From NCBI GenBank assembly GCA_965200955.1, contig OZ241742.1, positions 496,001-560,000 of the forward strand: a stretch of 64,000 nucleotides of DNA, written 5' to 3'. The notes beneath the pieces are model-generated. The model ran no database searches. It was not told where the DNA came from and worked only from the letters and a program-made list of their open reading frames with translations. Below, piece by piece: positions 6,223 through 15,757 of the stretch (positions are counted from its first letter, which is position 1; every line of letters begins with the position of its first letter). Origin of the DNA: Bin80 sp026708685 (GTDB lineage: Bacteria; Bacteroidota; Rhodothermia; Rhodothermales; Bin80). A program made the position numbers and the translations under genes.

Positions 6223-8166
6223 CTACGCTGTTGCAGCCTCTTTCTCAAGTGATGTAGAATGGTGCAGGAGAGTATCTTCGGTTGTAGATGTGATTCCCAT
6301 TTCGTCTAAGAATTGGGATGGATCTCTTGGAGTACCGAAGTATTCTTTGGAGCGAGTCAGGGTTACAGATTCTTGTGCACTTGTGAGTGCTACAAAGCAG
6401 CTTCTACGTTCTCTCTCCATTTCATCGCTATGAACTCCATGATGGAGGGCAGTCACCGCAGGAAAGATGCCCTGAGACATGCCAGCAAGATAGACATGCT
6501 TAAATTGAAGTCCCTTCGCGAGATGAACCGTTAAGCATTGAATGGAAGTAGGCGTGGGGCGACCAATCGTTGAAGGGAAGAAGTTCTTCATGTAGGTATT
6601 CAGAGTAAGGTCTGAACCATGCTGATCAAGAATGTCGGCATGCTTCTTCTGCCATATTTCCAGATCACTTATTAGAAATTCGTCTTGATGCTGACCATTT
6701 GATCCATGGTCAAAATGATCAAAAAACATCTCAAGTGTGTGCAGAAAATCAAAAGATTCCTGGAGGTTTTCACGAATTAAGTTGAATATATAATGATCCT
6801 GTTCCGGTTTGATACGACTGACAACATTGATCCAAGCTCTCAGAAAATCACTATCGGTGAAGATAGAATCCATCTCCACTGATTGAGATTCAACAATGAT
6901 GCCCGTGACCAGATTCCACTGTCGGCAAAGTGTTTTTAACATGACCCGGTCATTGGGTGACGCAGCAAGTGCCAAAGCTGCACTCATCACTCCTAAGATT
7001 GGAGAATCAAATGGGATCTTTTGTTGAGGCACAAAGGTCTCTATTCCTACATTTTGAAGTTCATGGGCGATGGCTTGAATCAGTTGATTCGTCCGTGCAA
7101 GGATCACGCAATCTTCAGCCTGAAGATTGTTAGAATAGATACTCTCGGCAATATATTCAGATTCCTCTCTGGAGGAATTGAGCATCTCGTAGTTGATCTT
7201 CATGGTAGACGATGGAGCCCCATTGACTAGCTTCACCTTTTCCATCTCTTTTTGTATACCAGAATTTACCACGATCAGGCGATTCGCACGACATGTTATT
7301 TCTGGAGAACAGTGATTGTTTTCGGGGAGTTGGGTGACTGTGAGATCGTAATCGCGTTTGAGATCAGACAATCGCTTCTGACTTGCTCCATTCCATTGGT
7401 AGACGAGTTGTGTATGATCTGCAAATGCCAAAAGATGGTTGTTTCTGTTTGGTGCAAGATGTCGCAGAAGATCATACTGTGCTTGATCGATGAGATGGAT
7501 ATCGGAAACACAAATTTGCCTCCATGTTATATTGACTAAATTCGTTCTTATGTATGTTTTTTCTTTAAGCAATCGGTTGGCGAAATAAATTAAGCTACCA
7601 TAATCTTGACGATTGTATTGTTCAAGAGCGTCACAATATGCAATAAATAAATCTGTTACCCAATTTGGCCAAGCCTTTTGGTCATCTGGGTGTTCTGGAT
7701 TGTAGGACTCAGAAAAAAGTTGATCTATAAGCCTGAGAAGAATAGTATAATCTTCCTGAATGTATTTGGAATGGCCGATCACCTTCTCACATGCTTTCTC
7801 CAGAATGATGGCACGCTCTTCTGGATGAGTGAGTAGGGCAAAATCTAGCTCAATTCCTATATGGCTTCCATGCTGACGCAAAAGTTGCATGGCATACGTA
7901 TGGAATGTGCAAACACGGTATCCTATAAAACGACCAATCAGTAATGTCTTGACAGCCCTCTTCAAAGAATTGATCGCTTTAGTGCCAGAGCTGAGAGATA
8001 GTATTCCTGGTCGTCTTCTCTGTTTATATAGTATATCAACCATCCGAATGGACTGAACCTTGATTTTTCCAGAATCAGGTCCACCCAAAACCAAGAGCGG
8101 TCCATCCCTCCATTCAAAAACTTCAAGTTGGTTAGCGTTGAGATGATTCGTATCAATCATGATCAC
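6223..8166 (-). CDS. GajB-like UvrD-family protein with degenerate helicase motifs
   Basis: A 647-residue protein with the layout of a superfamily-1 UvrD/Rep helicase, encoded directly after a gajA-like gene and overlapping it by 14 nt, the arrangement of Gabija anti-phage loci. Key motifs are altered. Walker A reads GGPDSGKI (28-35), with the final Thr replaced by Ile. Motif II, normally VDEFQD, reads VSDIHL (220-225). Motif IV NYRS is NHCS (284-287), losing its Arg. Motif V AKGLE is AKGLQ (550-554). Motif VI ALTRA is ALTSA (593-597), losing its Arg. Flanking fold residues such as TKA, VCTFHTYA and GMSQGIFPA remain, with no stop or frameshift over 647 codons. I infer a structural or DNA-binding partner without ATPase activity. 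Recent decay of a once-active gene is the alternative. Confidence 0.8.
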   Translation of the reverse strand: MIMIDTNHLNANQLEVFEWRDGPLLVLGGPDSGKIKVQSIRMVDILYKQRRRPGILSLSSGTKAINSLKRAVKTLLIGRFIGYRVCTFHTYAMQLLRQHGSHIGIELDFALLTHPEERAIILEKACEKVIGHSKYIQEDYTILLRLIDQLFSESYNPEHPDDQKAWPNWVTDLFIAYCDALEQYNRQDYGSLIYFANRLLKEKTYIRTNLVNITWRQICVSDIHLIDQAQYDLLRHLAPNRNNHLLAFADHTQLVYQWNGASQKRLSDLKRDYDLTVTQLPENNHCSPEITCRANRLIVVNSGIQKEMEKVKLVNGAPSSTMKINYEMLNSSREESEYIAESIYSNNLQAEDCVILARTNQLIQAIAHELQNVGIETFVPQQKIPFDSPILGVMSAALALAASPNDRVMLKTLCRQWNLVTGIIVESQSVEMDSIFTDSDFLRAWINVVSRIKPEQDHYIFNLIRENLQESFDFLHTLEMFFDHFDHGSNGQHQDEFLISDLEIWQKKHADILDQHGSDLTLNTYMKNFFPSTIGRPTPTSIQCLTVHLAKGLQFKHVYLAGMSQGIFPAVTALHHGVHSDEMERERRSCFVALTSAQESVTLTRSKEYFGTPRDPSQFLDEMGITSTTEDTLLHHSTSLEKEAATA

Positions 8167-9844
8167 TACCGTCTGACATGCTTCTCACTGTGTCTAATAC
8201 AGAACGAATCTGTGGGGATACAGATTCCATTCCCCTAGTCTCTAACTCAAGGCCAACATTGAATGCAGCTTTGACCTTAGAGCGTTTTGGGAAGTGTTTT
8301 GCATAGTCTTCCCAATAGTCAGGGTCATTTATTGATGTTGTGATTCGATCGTGATTTGACATGAAAACCTCGTATACATCACCAAAACCGTTTTGAAGCA
8401 AATTAGTTTCTATATTCGGATATGGAAAAGTCATTTTTTCGGCTTCCTTGCTACCTTTGAGCAGGGGCTTGAGTTTTCTTTCAACGATGAGACGATTATT
8501 GTCATCATCACCAACACAGTACCAAGATATCCCCAGAGCATTGGCAACCTTGGCCAACATACTCACATCGGATTGTTGATATTCCACAATTCGCACTCCT
8601 ATATCATGAAGATTCCAACCAAGTGCAGTAGCTGCTGCAGAATACACCCATACTTCGGTCTCTCCCTCAACCAGTAACCAGCATCTTGCAAATAATAACT
8701 CGCCCCGGCTTCGTTGAATATGATAATTAAATTTACGGGTTTCTTCCTCGGTTAACTGCCCACGCAACAATTGAAATGATTGAATACCTTTGGGTGTTTG
8801 AGCTAATCGGCGAATATGATGGATATCAACCTCGGATAAGAGTTCTCCGCTATGCGTTGATATGATCCTCTGATGTGCAAACGTCTGTACAATTCTCCAT
8901 AGTATGCGTACTGCGGAAGGATGCAAATGTGCCTCTGGTTCCTCCAGAGCCAAGATCGTTGCATCTTGATCTTGAGTTTCCAGAAATGCTGAAAAGAGCA
9001 TGAGAACAGCAAGGCTTTGCGTTCCTTCACCATGGCGAAAAAGGGGGATCATGGATCCTGTTTTCGTTCCAATGAGCACCTGAGATTTGGAGAGAATATC
9101 CAAGGTTCTATTTGGTACAGCCTCTATGTCAACGACATCTTGGCTTGCAACCAGAACAATCTTCTGTAACTCCTGAAGTTTTGTTTTCACTTGGTCAAAA
9201 CTATGATGTGAAGACACAATGAGATCGTTGATTTCTTTTAACTTGGATTCGATAGCTGATTTATTGTCATCTGACAGCTGGGAATCCTGAAGAAATGGTC
9301 TCCAGAATGGGCCTGTTCCATCAAAGTGATAGCCTGCATCTCGAAGTGCTTTCAGATAATAATACTCAAATTGGTGTGCGAGTGTAGAATATGACCTGTC
9401 AGAGATATTATCTATGATCTCTCCTTTTTGGTTCAGAAATGTTATAGCCTGAACGAATTGTCTTATGCTAGAATCATACTGACAACTTACATGCAAATGT
9501 ATGTGTCTTCTACGTTCAGAATCTAATACAACAATTCGCTGTTCCTCTAATATTGTGGATCTTTCCTCGTCCCATTCTCCGTTGAAATCCTCTGAAAATG
9601 TAATGGTGATCTCTATTGGATCAGAAGATGAAGGATCGGATAGATGCCCGGGAAGGTGGAAATCCAGTGGTTCAAAAACGAGGTCCTGCTGTGGATTGAT
9701 TTCACTCAAGCAGAGCCTTAGTGCGTCCATGATGGAGGTTTTTCCCGTATTGTTTTCGCCGATCAGAACGGTTGTTTCATCTAAATCAAGTTTGAGGTTC
9801 TTGACTCCTCGAAAGTTTCGGATCTCCAATGATTTGATCTTCAT
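8153..9844 (-). CDS. GajA-like OLD-family nuclease (ATPase plus TOPRIM)
   Basis: A 563-residue protein of the class 2 OLD nuclease/GajA type: an N-terminal ABC-type ATPase domain and a C-terminal TOPRIM nuclease domain. It starts MKIKSLEIRNFRGVKNL. Walker A is GENNTGKT at 29-36, an ABC-like signature HGEGTQS at 271-277, and Walker B/D-loop LALEEPEAHLHP at 298-309. The TOPRIM metal site is VEGETE at 392-397 and GDDD at 445-448. All these motifs look intact. GajA cuts DNA when nucleotide pools fall during phage infection. Length matches known GajA (about 580). It is first in a two-gene operon with the UvrD-like gene. In contrast to its partner it appears catalytically sound. Confidence 0.85.
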   Translation of the reverse strand: MKIKSLEIRNFRGVKNLKLDLDETTVLIGENNTGKTSIMDALRLCLSEINPQQDLVFEPLDFHLPGHLSDPSSSDPIEITITFSEDFNGEWDEERSTILEEQRIVVLDSERRRHIHLHVSCQYDSSIRQFVQAITFLNQKGEIIDNISDRSYSTLAHQFEYYYLKALRDAGYHFDGTGPFWRPFLQDSQLSDDNKSAIESKLKEINDLIVSSHHSFDQVKTKLQELQKIVLVASQDVVDIEAVPNRTLDILSKSQVLIGTKTGSMIPLFRHGEGTQSLAVLMLFSAFLETQDQDATILALEEPEAHLHPSAVRILWRIVQTFAHQRIISTHSGELLSEVDIHHIRRLAQTPKGIQSFQLLRGQLTEEETRKFNYHIQRSRGELLFARCWLLVEGETEVWVYSAAATALGWNLHDIGVRIVEYQQSDVSMLAKVANALGISWYCVGDDDNNRLIVERKLKPLLKGSKEAEKMTFPYPNIETNLLQNGFGDVYEVFMSNHDRITTSINDPDYWEDYAKHFPKRSKVKAAFNVGLELETRGMESVSPQIRSVLDTVRSMSDGSDHD

Positions 9845-9984
9845 AAGCTATCACCTATAGTTTTGTTCTTGCTGATTGGTAAGACATGCGATTACATTAC
9901 GATTGTACGCATGGAGTAAAGGGTTTTTACGGTAGTTCAGTGCCTTAGTTCCCTGAAATACAAACGATCATGATGCCCATCGTC

Positions 9985-10440
9985 ATTCCCTTGAACAGCA
10001 TTTTCGAGCCTCAGCTGAGGCGATTCGTAGCGTGAGTTCCCTGCTGCTGATCAGAATTCATAGAGGCTCAGACTGAGTTGGTTCGTGCCTTGTGCGGTCG
10101 GTTTGGTGAAGAGTGCGCGGTTGAGAGGAAGGCCCATTCGAAGTTGCTTTGTCTTTCGGGCAGCACCTTTGAGTGCTCTTGCTCGGTTGATGAATCTTCA
10201 TGCGAATTAGCGATTTGAGTACTTTACTGCCATTGGTGGGTGTGGGGTTGCTGCCTCCTATTTGGAGGTGTTGATGATCTTTTGTTGAATCCTCCGCATT
10301 CCCGTTTCTCTCGTGAAGGTTTGGCCGTGAACTCCGTGCGTGATAACTATGGGTATTGGGTGACTTTCCTCTATGAATCTCAACCTGCTATGGATCTGAC
10401 TTCAAAATGCTTCTAAGTGTTTGCCCTTGATCGTTGAATT
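9985..10440 (+). pseudogene. Decayed copy of the PLD operon
   Basis: The plus strand here repeats, with many changes, the DNA of 13.82-14.25 kb. Shared stretches include GCTGAGGCGATTCG, GAGTTGGTTCGTGCC, AAGGCCCATTCGAAGTT and TTTGAGTACTTTACTG. Compared with the intact gene it has frameshifts and a nonsense change (AATAAG became AATTAG after CATGCG), then continues weakly into the start of the second PLD gene (AAATGCTT followed by GTGTTTGCCCT). It is clearly non-functional. It shows that the PLD operon was once duplicated, or that the island suffered a rearrangement. Confidence 0.8.
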
Positions 10441-11595
10441 GCATACCATTCGTGATTGGAGACAATGGTGCTATCTTGTGTCGGGACTCGTTTTTTTGGT
10501 TCGCATGCCCCATCCTGTATTGTTGACGGCGTAGAATTCTGTTCCGAGTTGTGGCAATGTCTTTCTTATCATGGCCGCACGGATATCTGCACTAATGACT
10601 TTCTTCCATGCTATGCAAATTCGCTCTTTGTTTTGTTTGAGAGGTTTTCGCCGATCTTGTGAATTTCTTTCGATGTAGTCCGTGCTTAGGAAGCGATCTT
10701 TTCGATGGTCATTCCCCTTAGCAGGTATTGTTGATCTTGGAGTTAAGTGTCTGTATTTTGCTTATTATTCTTTTCGATATTTTTCAGGATGGGTCTTCAG
10801 ATAGACCGAATTACATCAATGTGAACTATAATAGATTGGATGATGCGTCATGGGTGGTCAGACCTTGTCCAAGATCAGTAACGATGGAAGCACGAAGTTC
10901 TTTTTGATACTCTGGTCTTTTTTTGTATTTCACTGTACCAGTTACTGATGACGCTATTATCTTACGGATGCCCCCCGCTTGACACGTCCCCTTTACATTA
11001 TCCCGACAGATTCCTACATTCCATATAAGGAATCAGATCGAATTCTCGTCTTCTTTATGCAGAGGTGCCGGTTGGCCAGTAAGCAGGTGTCATCCAATCT
11101 TGGCCTAAGATTCTTCTACTACCCTGGTTTTGACACTCGTCTAAATCTTTTCGACACGTCATCAATGTGTCTTCGTTGATTACCATCCAAACACCCGATG
11201 TTCTTTGGGAGTCGTATAACGAGGTTAACCATATATTGCGTGGGAGTGCTTAATTAAAAGGTTTGGGAGGATGGTGCCTACTGGTGGTGGTTTAGAAAGG
11301 CGGGGAGTCAATGATTCAGAATCCATTGTGGTCGGTGGTAGTATTTGAGTTTGTCTTTTTTGATACTCAATGCGAACGACTTGATGAGTTGGAGGGGCAA
11401 GATGGATCTGCATGATGGGTTGGATCACATTTGCCCCGAACATTCTGCTCAACGTAGTTCACTATTGACTACCTGCCCTGCTGAGACGTGGTTAATGTTG
11501 GCATCCTGTCCTGCGAGTGCAGATGTCAGATGCCTTCAGTATTGCTAGTAGAATGAGTTAGTTCAATTGGGAAGGCGATACTTACTAGCTCGGTC
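10441..11595. other. Gene-poor decayed tract at the island's left side
   Basis: About 1.15 kb without a convincing gene. The only frame of note is on the minus strand, 10471-10761, open for 96 codons between stops and containing TEFYAVNNTGWGM. It lacks a good start and I do not recognise it. The composition resembles the neighbouring decayed PLD copy, so this is probably degraded mobile-element DNA. I see no tRNA, hairpin terminator or repeat array. Confidence 0.4.
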
Positions 11596-12600
11596 TTATT
11601 TCATGCGTTCCTGAATGACATCATGGAGTTGGGTTGCTTTCTGTTGGGCTTTAATAATCTGTGTAGGACTTAGATCGTTTCTTAGTTTCAAGATTGAGTC
11701 CTCAAGGATTTCGGCTTGCATCTCCGTTAGTCCACCAGTAGCTCTGGCAATGATGTGCCATGAATAGGCTTCCGTTAAGTCTTTTTCTACTCCACTCCCA
11801 TTAGCATAGATCCTTCCGAGATTGTGTTGTGCCTCTGCGAGTCCCTGTAGGGCTGCTTTTCTGTACCAGTATATTGTCTGTGTGAAGTCTTGATCTACTC
11901 CACTCCCATTAGCGTAGGCCATTCCAAGATTGTGTTGTGCCTTTATATGGCCCTGGCTGGCTGCTTTCTTCCACCAGAGGGCTGCCTGCGAGTGATTTTT
12001 CTCTACTCCTATCCCTTCGTTGCTGGCGTTTCCAAGTTCATATTGTGCATCCACGAGTCCCTGGCTGGCTGCTTTACTGTACCAGTGAGCTGCCAGAGCG
12101 TGATTTTCTTCTATTCCATGCCCTTGGGCGTAGGCGAATCCGAGTTCATATTGGGCCTCTGCTAATCCTTGTTCAGATGCTTGTCTGAACCAGTATAATG
12201 CCTGAACGAAGTCTTGTTCTTCTCCTCTTCCATCGGCGTAGGCTAATGCGAGCTTGTATTGAGCTTCTGCGTATCTTTGTCTAGCGGCTTTCCTCCACCA
12301 TTGGGTTGACTCCACTAAGTCTTGTTCTACTCCCATCCCTTCATCGTAGACCCGTCCGAGGTGGTATTGTGCTTCTGCGTGTTCCTGTAGGGCGGCTTTC
12401 TTCCACCAGTGGATTGCTTCCGTAAAGTTCTCAATCACTTCAATCCCTTCGATATAGATTGTTCCCAATTCAAATTGGGACTCACGGTTTCCCGCTTCTG
12501 CTTGTTCTTTGAGTTCCTCAATGCTTTGCCCTTGGGTTTTGGTTACTCCCAGAGCAATGAGGAGTAGAGCAATAATGTAGATTGTTCTCTTTGGGGTCAT
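11596..12600 (-). CDS. Secreted Sel1-repeat protein
   Basis: A 334-residue protein with an N-terminal signal peptide (IYIIALLLIALGV) cleaved near TQGQS, with no lipobox cysteine. Sel1-like repeats of 36 residues fill residues 28-290, each with the pattern AEAQYxLGxxYxxGxGVEQD followed by a tryptophan-rich helix and KAA. Sel1 repeats are alpha-helical scaffolds for protein-protein contacts and do not by themselves reveal a function. It is the least repetitive of the five Sel1 genes in the island and lies 5 nt downstream of an LRR pseudogene on the same strand. Confidence 0.85.
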   Translation of the reverse strand: MTPKRTIYIIALLLIALGVTKTQGQSIEELKEQAEAGNRESQFELGTIYIEGIEVIENFTEAIHWWKKAALQEHAEAQYHLGRVYDEGMGVEQDLVESTQWWRKAARQRYAEAQYKLALAYADGRGEEQDFVQALYWFRQASEQGLAEAQYELGFAYAQGHGIEENHALAAHWYSKAASQGLVDAQYELGNASNEGIGVEKNHSQAALWWKKAASQGHIKAQHNLGMAYANGSGVDQDFTQTIYWYRKAALQGLAEAQHNLGRIYANGSGVEKDLTEAYSWHIIARATGGLTEMQAEILEDSILKLRNDLSPTQIIKAQQKATQLHDVIQERMK

Positions 12601-12605
12601 GGTGG

Positions 12606-13345
12606 TTAATACCTCCGTTGTTGAGTGTGGTTGTAAGCTTTTCTCTTTTGTTGGTTCAGTAGTCGGTGTTTTTCGGGTTGGTGCCCGTGTGGTTTTGTGG
12701 CTTTGCTGGTTGGCCGGGGGCGTGCTCCGAAATCCATTGACTGGATTGGCCCTATTCTATGTTCAATACTGTTAAACCATCTTTGGAGCTCTTGGTTTGT
12801 GGGGGCATAGAGCACTGCGTTGGTATGAAAATACAGGATCAACATCTCCGTTACTCCTACCAGTCCCTGTGGGCGTTTTTCCGTTAGTTCGTTGCTGTTC
12901 AGATAGAGCCATGTAAGGTTGGTGAGGTTGTCTATCTCTGGGGGGATAGTTCCCGCTAGTCCGTTGAAGTTCAGGCTGAGGCCTGTTAGGTCTCCCCCCA
13001 TAACCGTGACTCCGTACCAGTCTCTGAAGGCTTCCATGCTGGTTGGTGCCGTGGTTGTGTACCATCCAGTGCTGTTTTTCCATCCGCCTCCGTTGGTTGC
13101 TCGGTAGAAGGCTTTGAGGGCATTGAAGGTGGTTTCATTCTTTTTGAATGCTGAAATTTCTTCCTCTCTCAGGTAGCCGTCTTGCAGGTGATCCTCAAAT
13201 GCTGGGGAGCAGGTTCGTTGCTGGTTGAGTCGTTGCTCCTGCTTTTTTGATCTTCCAGTTGCTGTGGTTGGTGCTCCGTGAAATGCTGGGAGGCAGGTGG
13301 GCTGCTGTCCTTTTTTGCCCGTAGGATGGTCACAGTGTCCCTAAA
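12606..13345 (-). pseudogene. 5'-truncated leucine-rich-repeat lipoprotein gene
   Basis: An open minus-strand frame runs from a TAG near 13345 to a stop at 12606 but has no start codon before the internal Met at 13037. Upstream of that Met the translation still matches the intact paralogue at 15.8-17.0 kb (CSPAFEDHLQ, NETTFNALKAFYRATNGGGW), then TSMEAFRDWYGVTV and two LRR units (LAGTIPPEIDNLTNLTWLYL). The signal peptide and lipobox are missing and the C-terminus after about residue 90 of the short frame is unrelated. It is a fragment left by recombination. Its left end lies 5 nt from the Sel1 gene. Confidence 0.72.
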
Positions 13346-13481
13346 TTGCGATGTGGGCTTTCGGTGGGGTTGGTTCCCTTTTTGGGCTACGCGTTGAAAT
13401 TTGCCCCGTTTCTGTGCGATCTGTGGGTAATGCTGGGGTTGGTGCTCCGTGTAAAGGTTCCATGTGGGCAGGTTTGTTCGC

Positions 13482-13503
13482 CGATTTTCCCTACTGGATT
13501 AGT
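13482..13503 (+). repeat. 22-bp island intergenic repeat, copy 1
   Basis: First of five near-identical 22-bp copies with consensus CGATTTTSYYTACTGGATTAGT. This copy lies upstream of the first PLD gene. It is followed by a remnant resembling the KRDQ tail of the Sel1 genes, so it marks the scar of a lost gene. Confidence 0.7.
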
Positions 13504-13599
13504 TGCGGTTTGATCCCTTTTTCTTTTCGGGGAGTTTACCGAGTGAAGTCCGTGCGCCCAGTGTCCAGTAATGTGGGCTGGGCGCCTTTTTTTTGCTCT

Positions 13600-14157
13600 A
13601 TGCCTGCGAATGGTCATTTGGTTTCGGGTCGTATTGAGTCTCCCCAGCAGGCTTTGCTGGGGTTCGCCGATGGCGTGACGCTGTGTGGTTTGTCCGATGG
13701 CACGTGGGGGTTGATTGACATGATCTTTGCCCTGCTTGACAAGGTCGGTGCCTCCGATGTGGTTTTGTCTTCGTGGACGTTCAAGGGGGCAAAGGTGGAA
13801 GCGTCCCTTGCCCTTGCCCATGCTGAGGCGATTCGGTCTCTGCGGTTCCTTGCTGATCTGAACTTCATGGAGGCCCAGCCTGAGTTGGTTCGTGCCCTGC
13901 GTGGTCGGTTTGGGGAGGAGTGCGTGGTTGAATGGAAGGCCCATTCGAAGTTCCTTTGCCTTTCGGGTGGTGCCTTTGATGTGCTCCTACTCGGTAGCAT
14001 GAATCTTCATGCGAATAAGCGGTTTGAGTACTTTACTGTGGTTGGTGGGCGTGGGGTTGCCTCTGCCTATTTGGAGGTGGTGGATGATCTGCTTTTGAAT
14101 CCTCCTCGTGTCCGCCGTTTTTCCCGTGATGGGTTGGCCCGTGAACTCCCTGCGTGA
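13600..14157 (+). CDS. Phospholipase D-like domain protein 1
   Basis: From the ATG at 13600 this is a 185-residue protein; the frame is open back to 13351, but that part overlaps the repeat scar and reads poorly. It has a single PLD-type active-site motif: His115-x-Lys117 (AHSKFLCL), then GSMNLHAN at 132-139 with Arg141 and Glu143. PLD-superfamily proteins use two such motifs, from one chain or a dimer, to cut phosphodiesters in lipids or nucleic acids. The cytoplasmic form and phage-like context suggest a nuclease. It overlaps the next gene by 4 nt (GTGA). Sequence is T-rich and A-poor like the whole island. Confidence 0.68.
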   Translation: MPANGHLVSGRIESPQQALLGFADGVTLCGLSDGTWGLIDMIFALLDKVGASDVVLSSWTFKGAKVEASLALAHAEAIRSLRFLADLNFMEAQPELVRALRGRFGEECVVEWKAHSKFLCLSGGAFDVLLLGSMNLHANKRFEYFTVVGGRGVASAYLEVVDDLLLNPPRVRRFSRDGLARELPA

Positions 14158-15011
14158 AGATGGCGATTGATCTTGGTGTCCCTGTCCGTGTGGCTCCCCG
14201 CTGTGGCTCCGCCTCCGAAATGCTGGAGGGTGTTTGCCCTGCGTTGGTTTCGGAGGGCGAGGTTCGTGTGGGGGTGACGGGCGGTCAGTGGTCAGTGATT
14301 GATGTGGTTCGTGGGTTGCTTGCTTGCGATCTTGGTCATGTGGAATGTATCACGGTGTTCAGTTGGCGTGCCTCCCGCGTGGATGTGCACGAGTTGTTTC
14401 GTGAAGTGCGTGAAGGTCGGCTGGGCAGTGCTCGGTTGGTGATCTCCCATGAAATGAAGGGCATTGAGCGGTTGGAGTTCCAGGCTCTTTCGGAGGTCTG
14501 CGGTGATGCTCTTCGTGTTTGCCGTTCGCATTTGAAGGGGTTTGTGGTTGCTCGGTCTGGGGGCTGTTTGCTGTATTTGACAAGTGCGAACTTCAATCGC
14601 AATGGTCGCAATGAGTCCTATGAGTTGCATGTTGGTGGCTCCGTTGCTGAGGCGTATGCTGGTTTGTCCGATTTGGTCTTTGCGTTTCAGAAGCCCCGTG
14701 CGTGGGAGGATGATAAGGCTGCGGGCACGAAGCTCTTTCGTAAGTTGCTCACCGAGTTGCGGTTGGCGACTCCGATCACGGTCGGCGAGTCGCGGGCTGA
14801 TAAGGCTCGTAGGCGTGCTGGGGTTTCTGCCGATGATGGGTTGGAGGGGTTGGATGACTTGGAGGATGTGGTTACTCTCCCTGTTTTGCTGGGTGCGATG
14901 CGCCGTCAGTTGGAGTCAAATTTTCTGGGTGAGGTTCGCAGGTCGGTGGTTCCGTCTTCGTTTGGTTCCATGTTGAAGTCTGAAAATGTCAAGGTCAAGA
15001 AGGAAAATTAG
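14154..15011 (+). CDS. Phospholipase D-like domain protein 2
   Basis: A 285-residue protein starting GTG at 14154 (an ATG follows at 14160). It is a divergent paralogue of the preceding gene: GGQWSVIDVVRGLL parallels DGTWGLIDMIFALL. The HKD-type motif is His126-x-Lys128 (SHLKGF) with TSANFNRNGRNE at 143-154. A C-terminal extension of about 110 residues is charged and not recognised. The pair could form a heterodimer sharing one active site. It overlaps the upstream gene by 4 nt and the downstream gene by 26 nt, so the three are translated as a unit. Confidence 0.68.
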   Translation: MKMAIDLGVPVRVAPRCGSASEMLEGVCPALVSEGEVRVGVTGGQWSVIDVVRGLLACDLGHVECITVFSWRASRVDVHELFREVREGRLGSARLVISHEMKGIERLEFQALSEVCGDALRVCRSHLKGFVVARSGGCLLYLTSANFNRNGRNESYELHVGGSVAEAYAGLSDLVFAFQKPRAWEDDKAAGTKLFRKLLTELRLATPITVGESRADKARRRAGVSADDGLEGLDDLEDVVTLPVLLGAMRRQLESNFLGEVRRSVVPSSFGSMLKSENVKVKKEN

Positions 15012-15516
15012 CCGTAGGGTGATTCGTGCTGTGGACAAGGCTGGTGATGCCAGTCCCTATCTGGTTGAGTGGGCGCGGGCTGCTGGGGTGTCTCCCCGTC
15101 AGTTGAATCTTTGGCGGGTGCTCGGTCGCAATGAGGAGGAGGGGCTTTGCCGTGAACTGTCCGATTTGATGGATGAGTTGGACTCCCTTTGGATCAGGAT
15201 TGCTGAGGATGAGGTTCGCCGTTTGGGGTTTTGTCCCTTTGAGGAGGTTCGTGTTCAGGGGCAGGCGATCGATGAGTCTTCCTCTGCCCCGTTGAATGTC
15301 CAGTTGACTCTCCGTCCTCCGCCTCCCCAGTTGGGTCTTCGTTGGTTGGCCTCCAAGCGCCCCGATGTGTGGGGTTCGCATGCTTCGCTGGATCACAAGG
15401 TGGATGTTGCTCCGTTGGTGAAGGTGGTTTTTGATGACATTGCTACTGACGCTGGTGGTTTGTCCGATGGTGGGCAGGATGCTGGGGGTAGTTCAGAATC
15501 CGATGGGCTGGATTAG
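14986..15516 (+). CDS. Terminase small subunit-like HTH protein
   Basis: A 176-residue protein. A predicted helix-turn-helix lies near residues 25-50 (VEWARAAGVSPRQLNLWRVL), followed by a long helix and the segment LGLRWLASKRPDVWGS at about 119-134, the pattern typical of phage terminase small subunits and related phBC6A51-type HTH proteins. In phages TerS recognises DNA for packaging. No terminase large subunit, portal or capsid gene is in this window, so a satellite-type role or a simple DNA-binding role for the PLD pair are both possible. The acidic, glycine-rich tail is probably disordered. The stop codon lies inside a CTGGATTAGTT motif shared with the island's intergenic repeats. Confidence 0.5.
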   Translation: MSRSRRKISRRVIRAVDKAGDASPYLVEWARAAGVSPRQLNLWRVLGRNEEEGLCRELSDLMDELDSLWIRIAEDEVRRLGFCPFEEVRVQGQAIDESSSAPLNVQLTLRPPPPQLGLRWLASKRPDVWGSHASLDHKVDVAPLVKVVFDDIATDAGGLSDGGQDAGGSSESDGLD

Positions 15517-15735
15517 TTGGTCGGTGGTGCTGTGTGAAGTGTCTTGAATGCGGGTTGGTCTCTTTGATGGGTGTCTGTCTCTTTCTCCCTGCGTTCGTGC
15601 GTGCGCGTGCGCATGTGTCCGTCCTCTCCCTGCGTGAAAAGGTTGAAGATTCTGGGGTTGGTGGTGGCTTTTTTTGCCTGTACCAGGACGAGTTGGTGTT
15701 GCTCCGTGAAATGGTGGGGCAGTGGGCTTGGGGGG

Positions 15736-15757
15736 CGATTTTCTCTACTGGATTAGT
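15736..15757 (+). repeat. 22-bp island intergenic repeat, copy 2
   Basis: Same 22-bp consensus. It overlaps the stop codon of the minus-strand LRR lipoprotein gene and lies between it and the convergent terminase-like gene. Confidence 0.7.

Noticed and set aside
13387..13944. 185-codon minus-strand open frame opposite the first PLD gene
   Set aside because: It runs antisense to a recognisable PLD motif and begins in a repeat scar. Its Arg/Pro/Thr-rich composition is that of a shadow frame of T-rich DNA.
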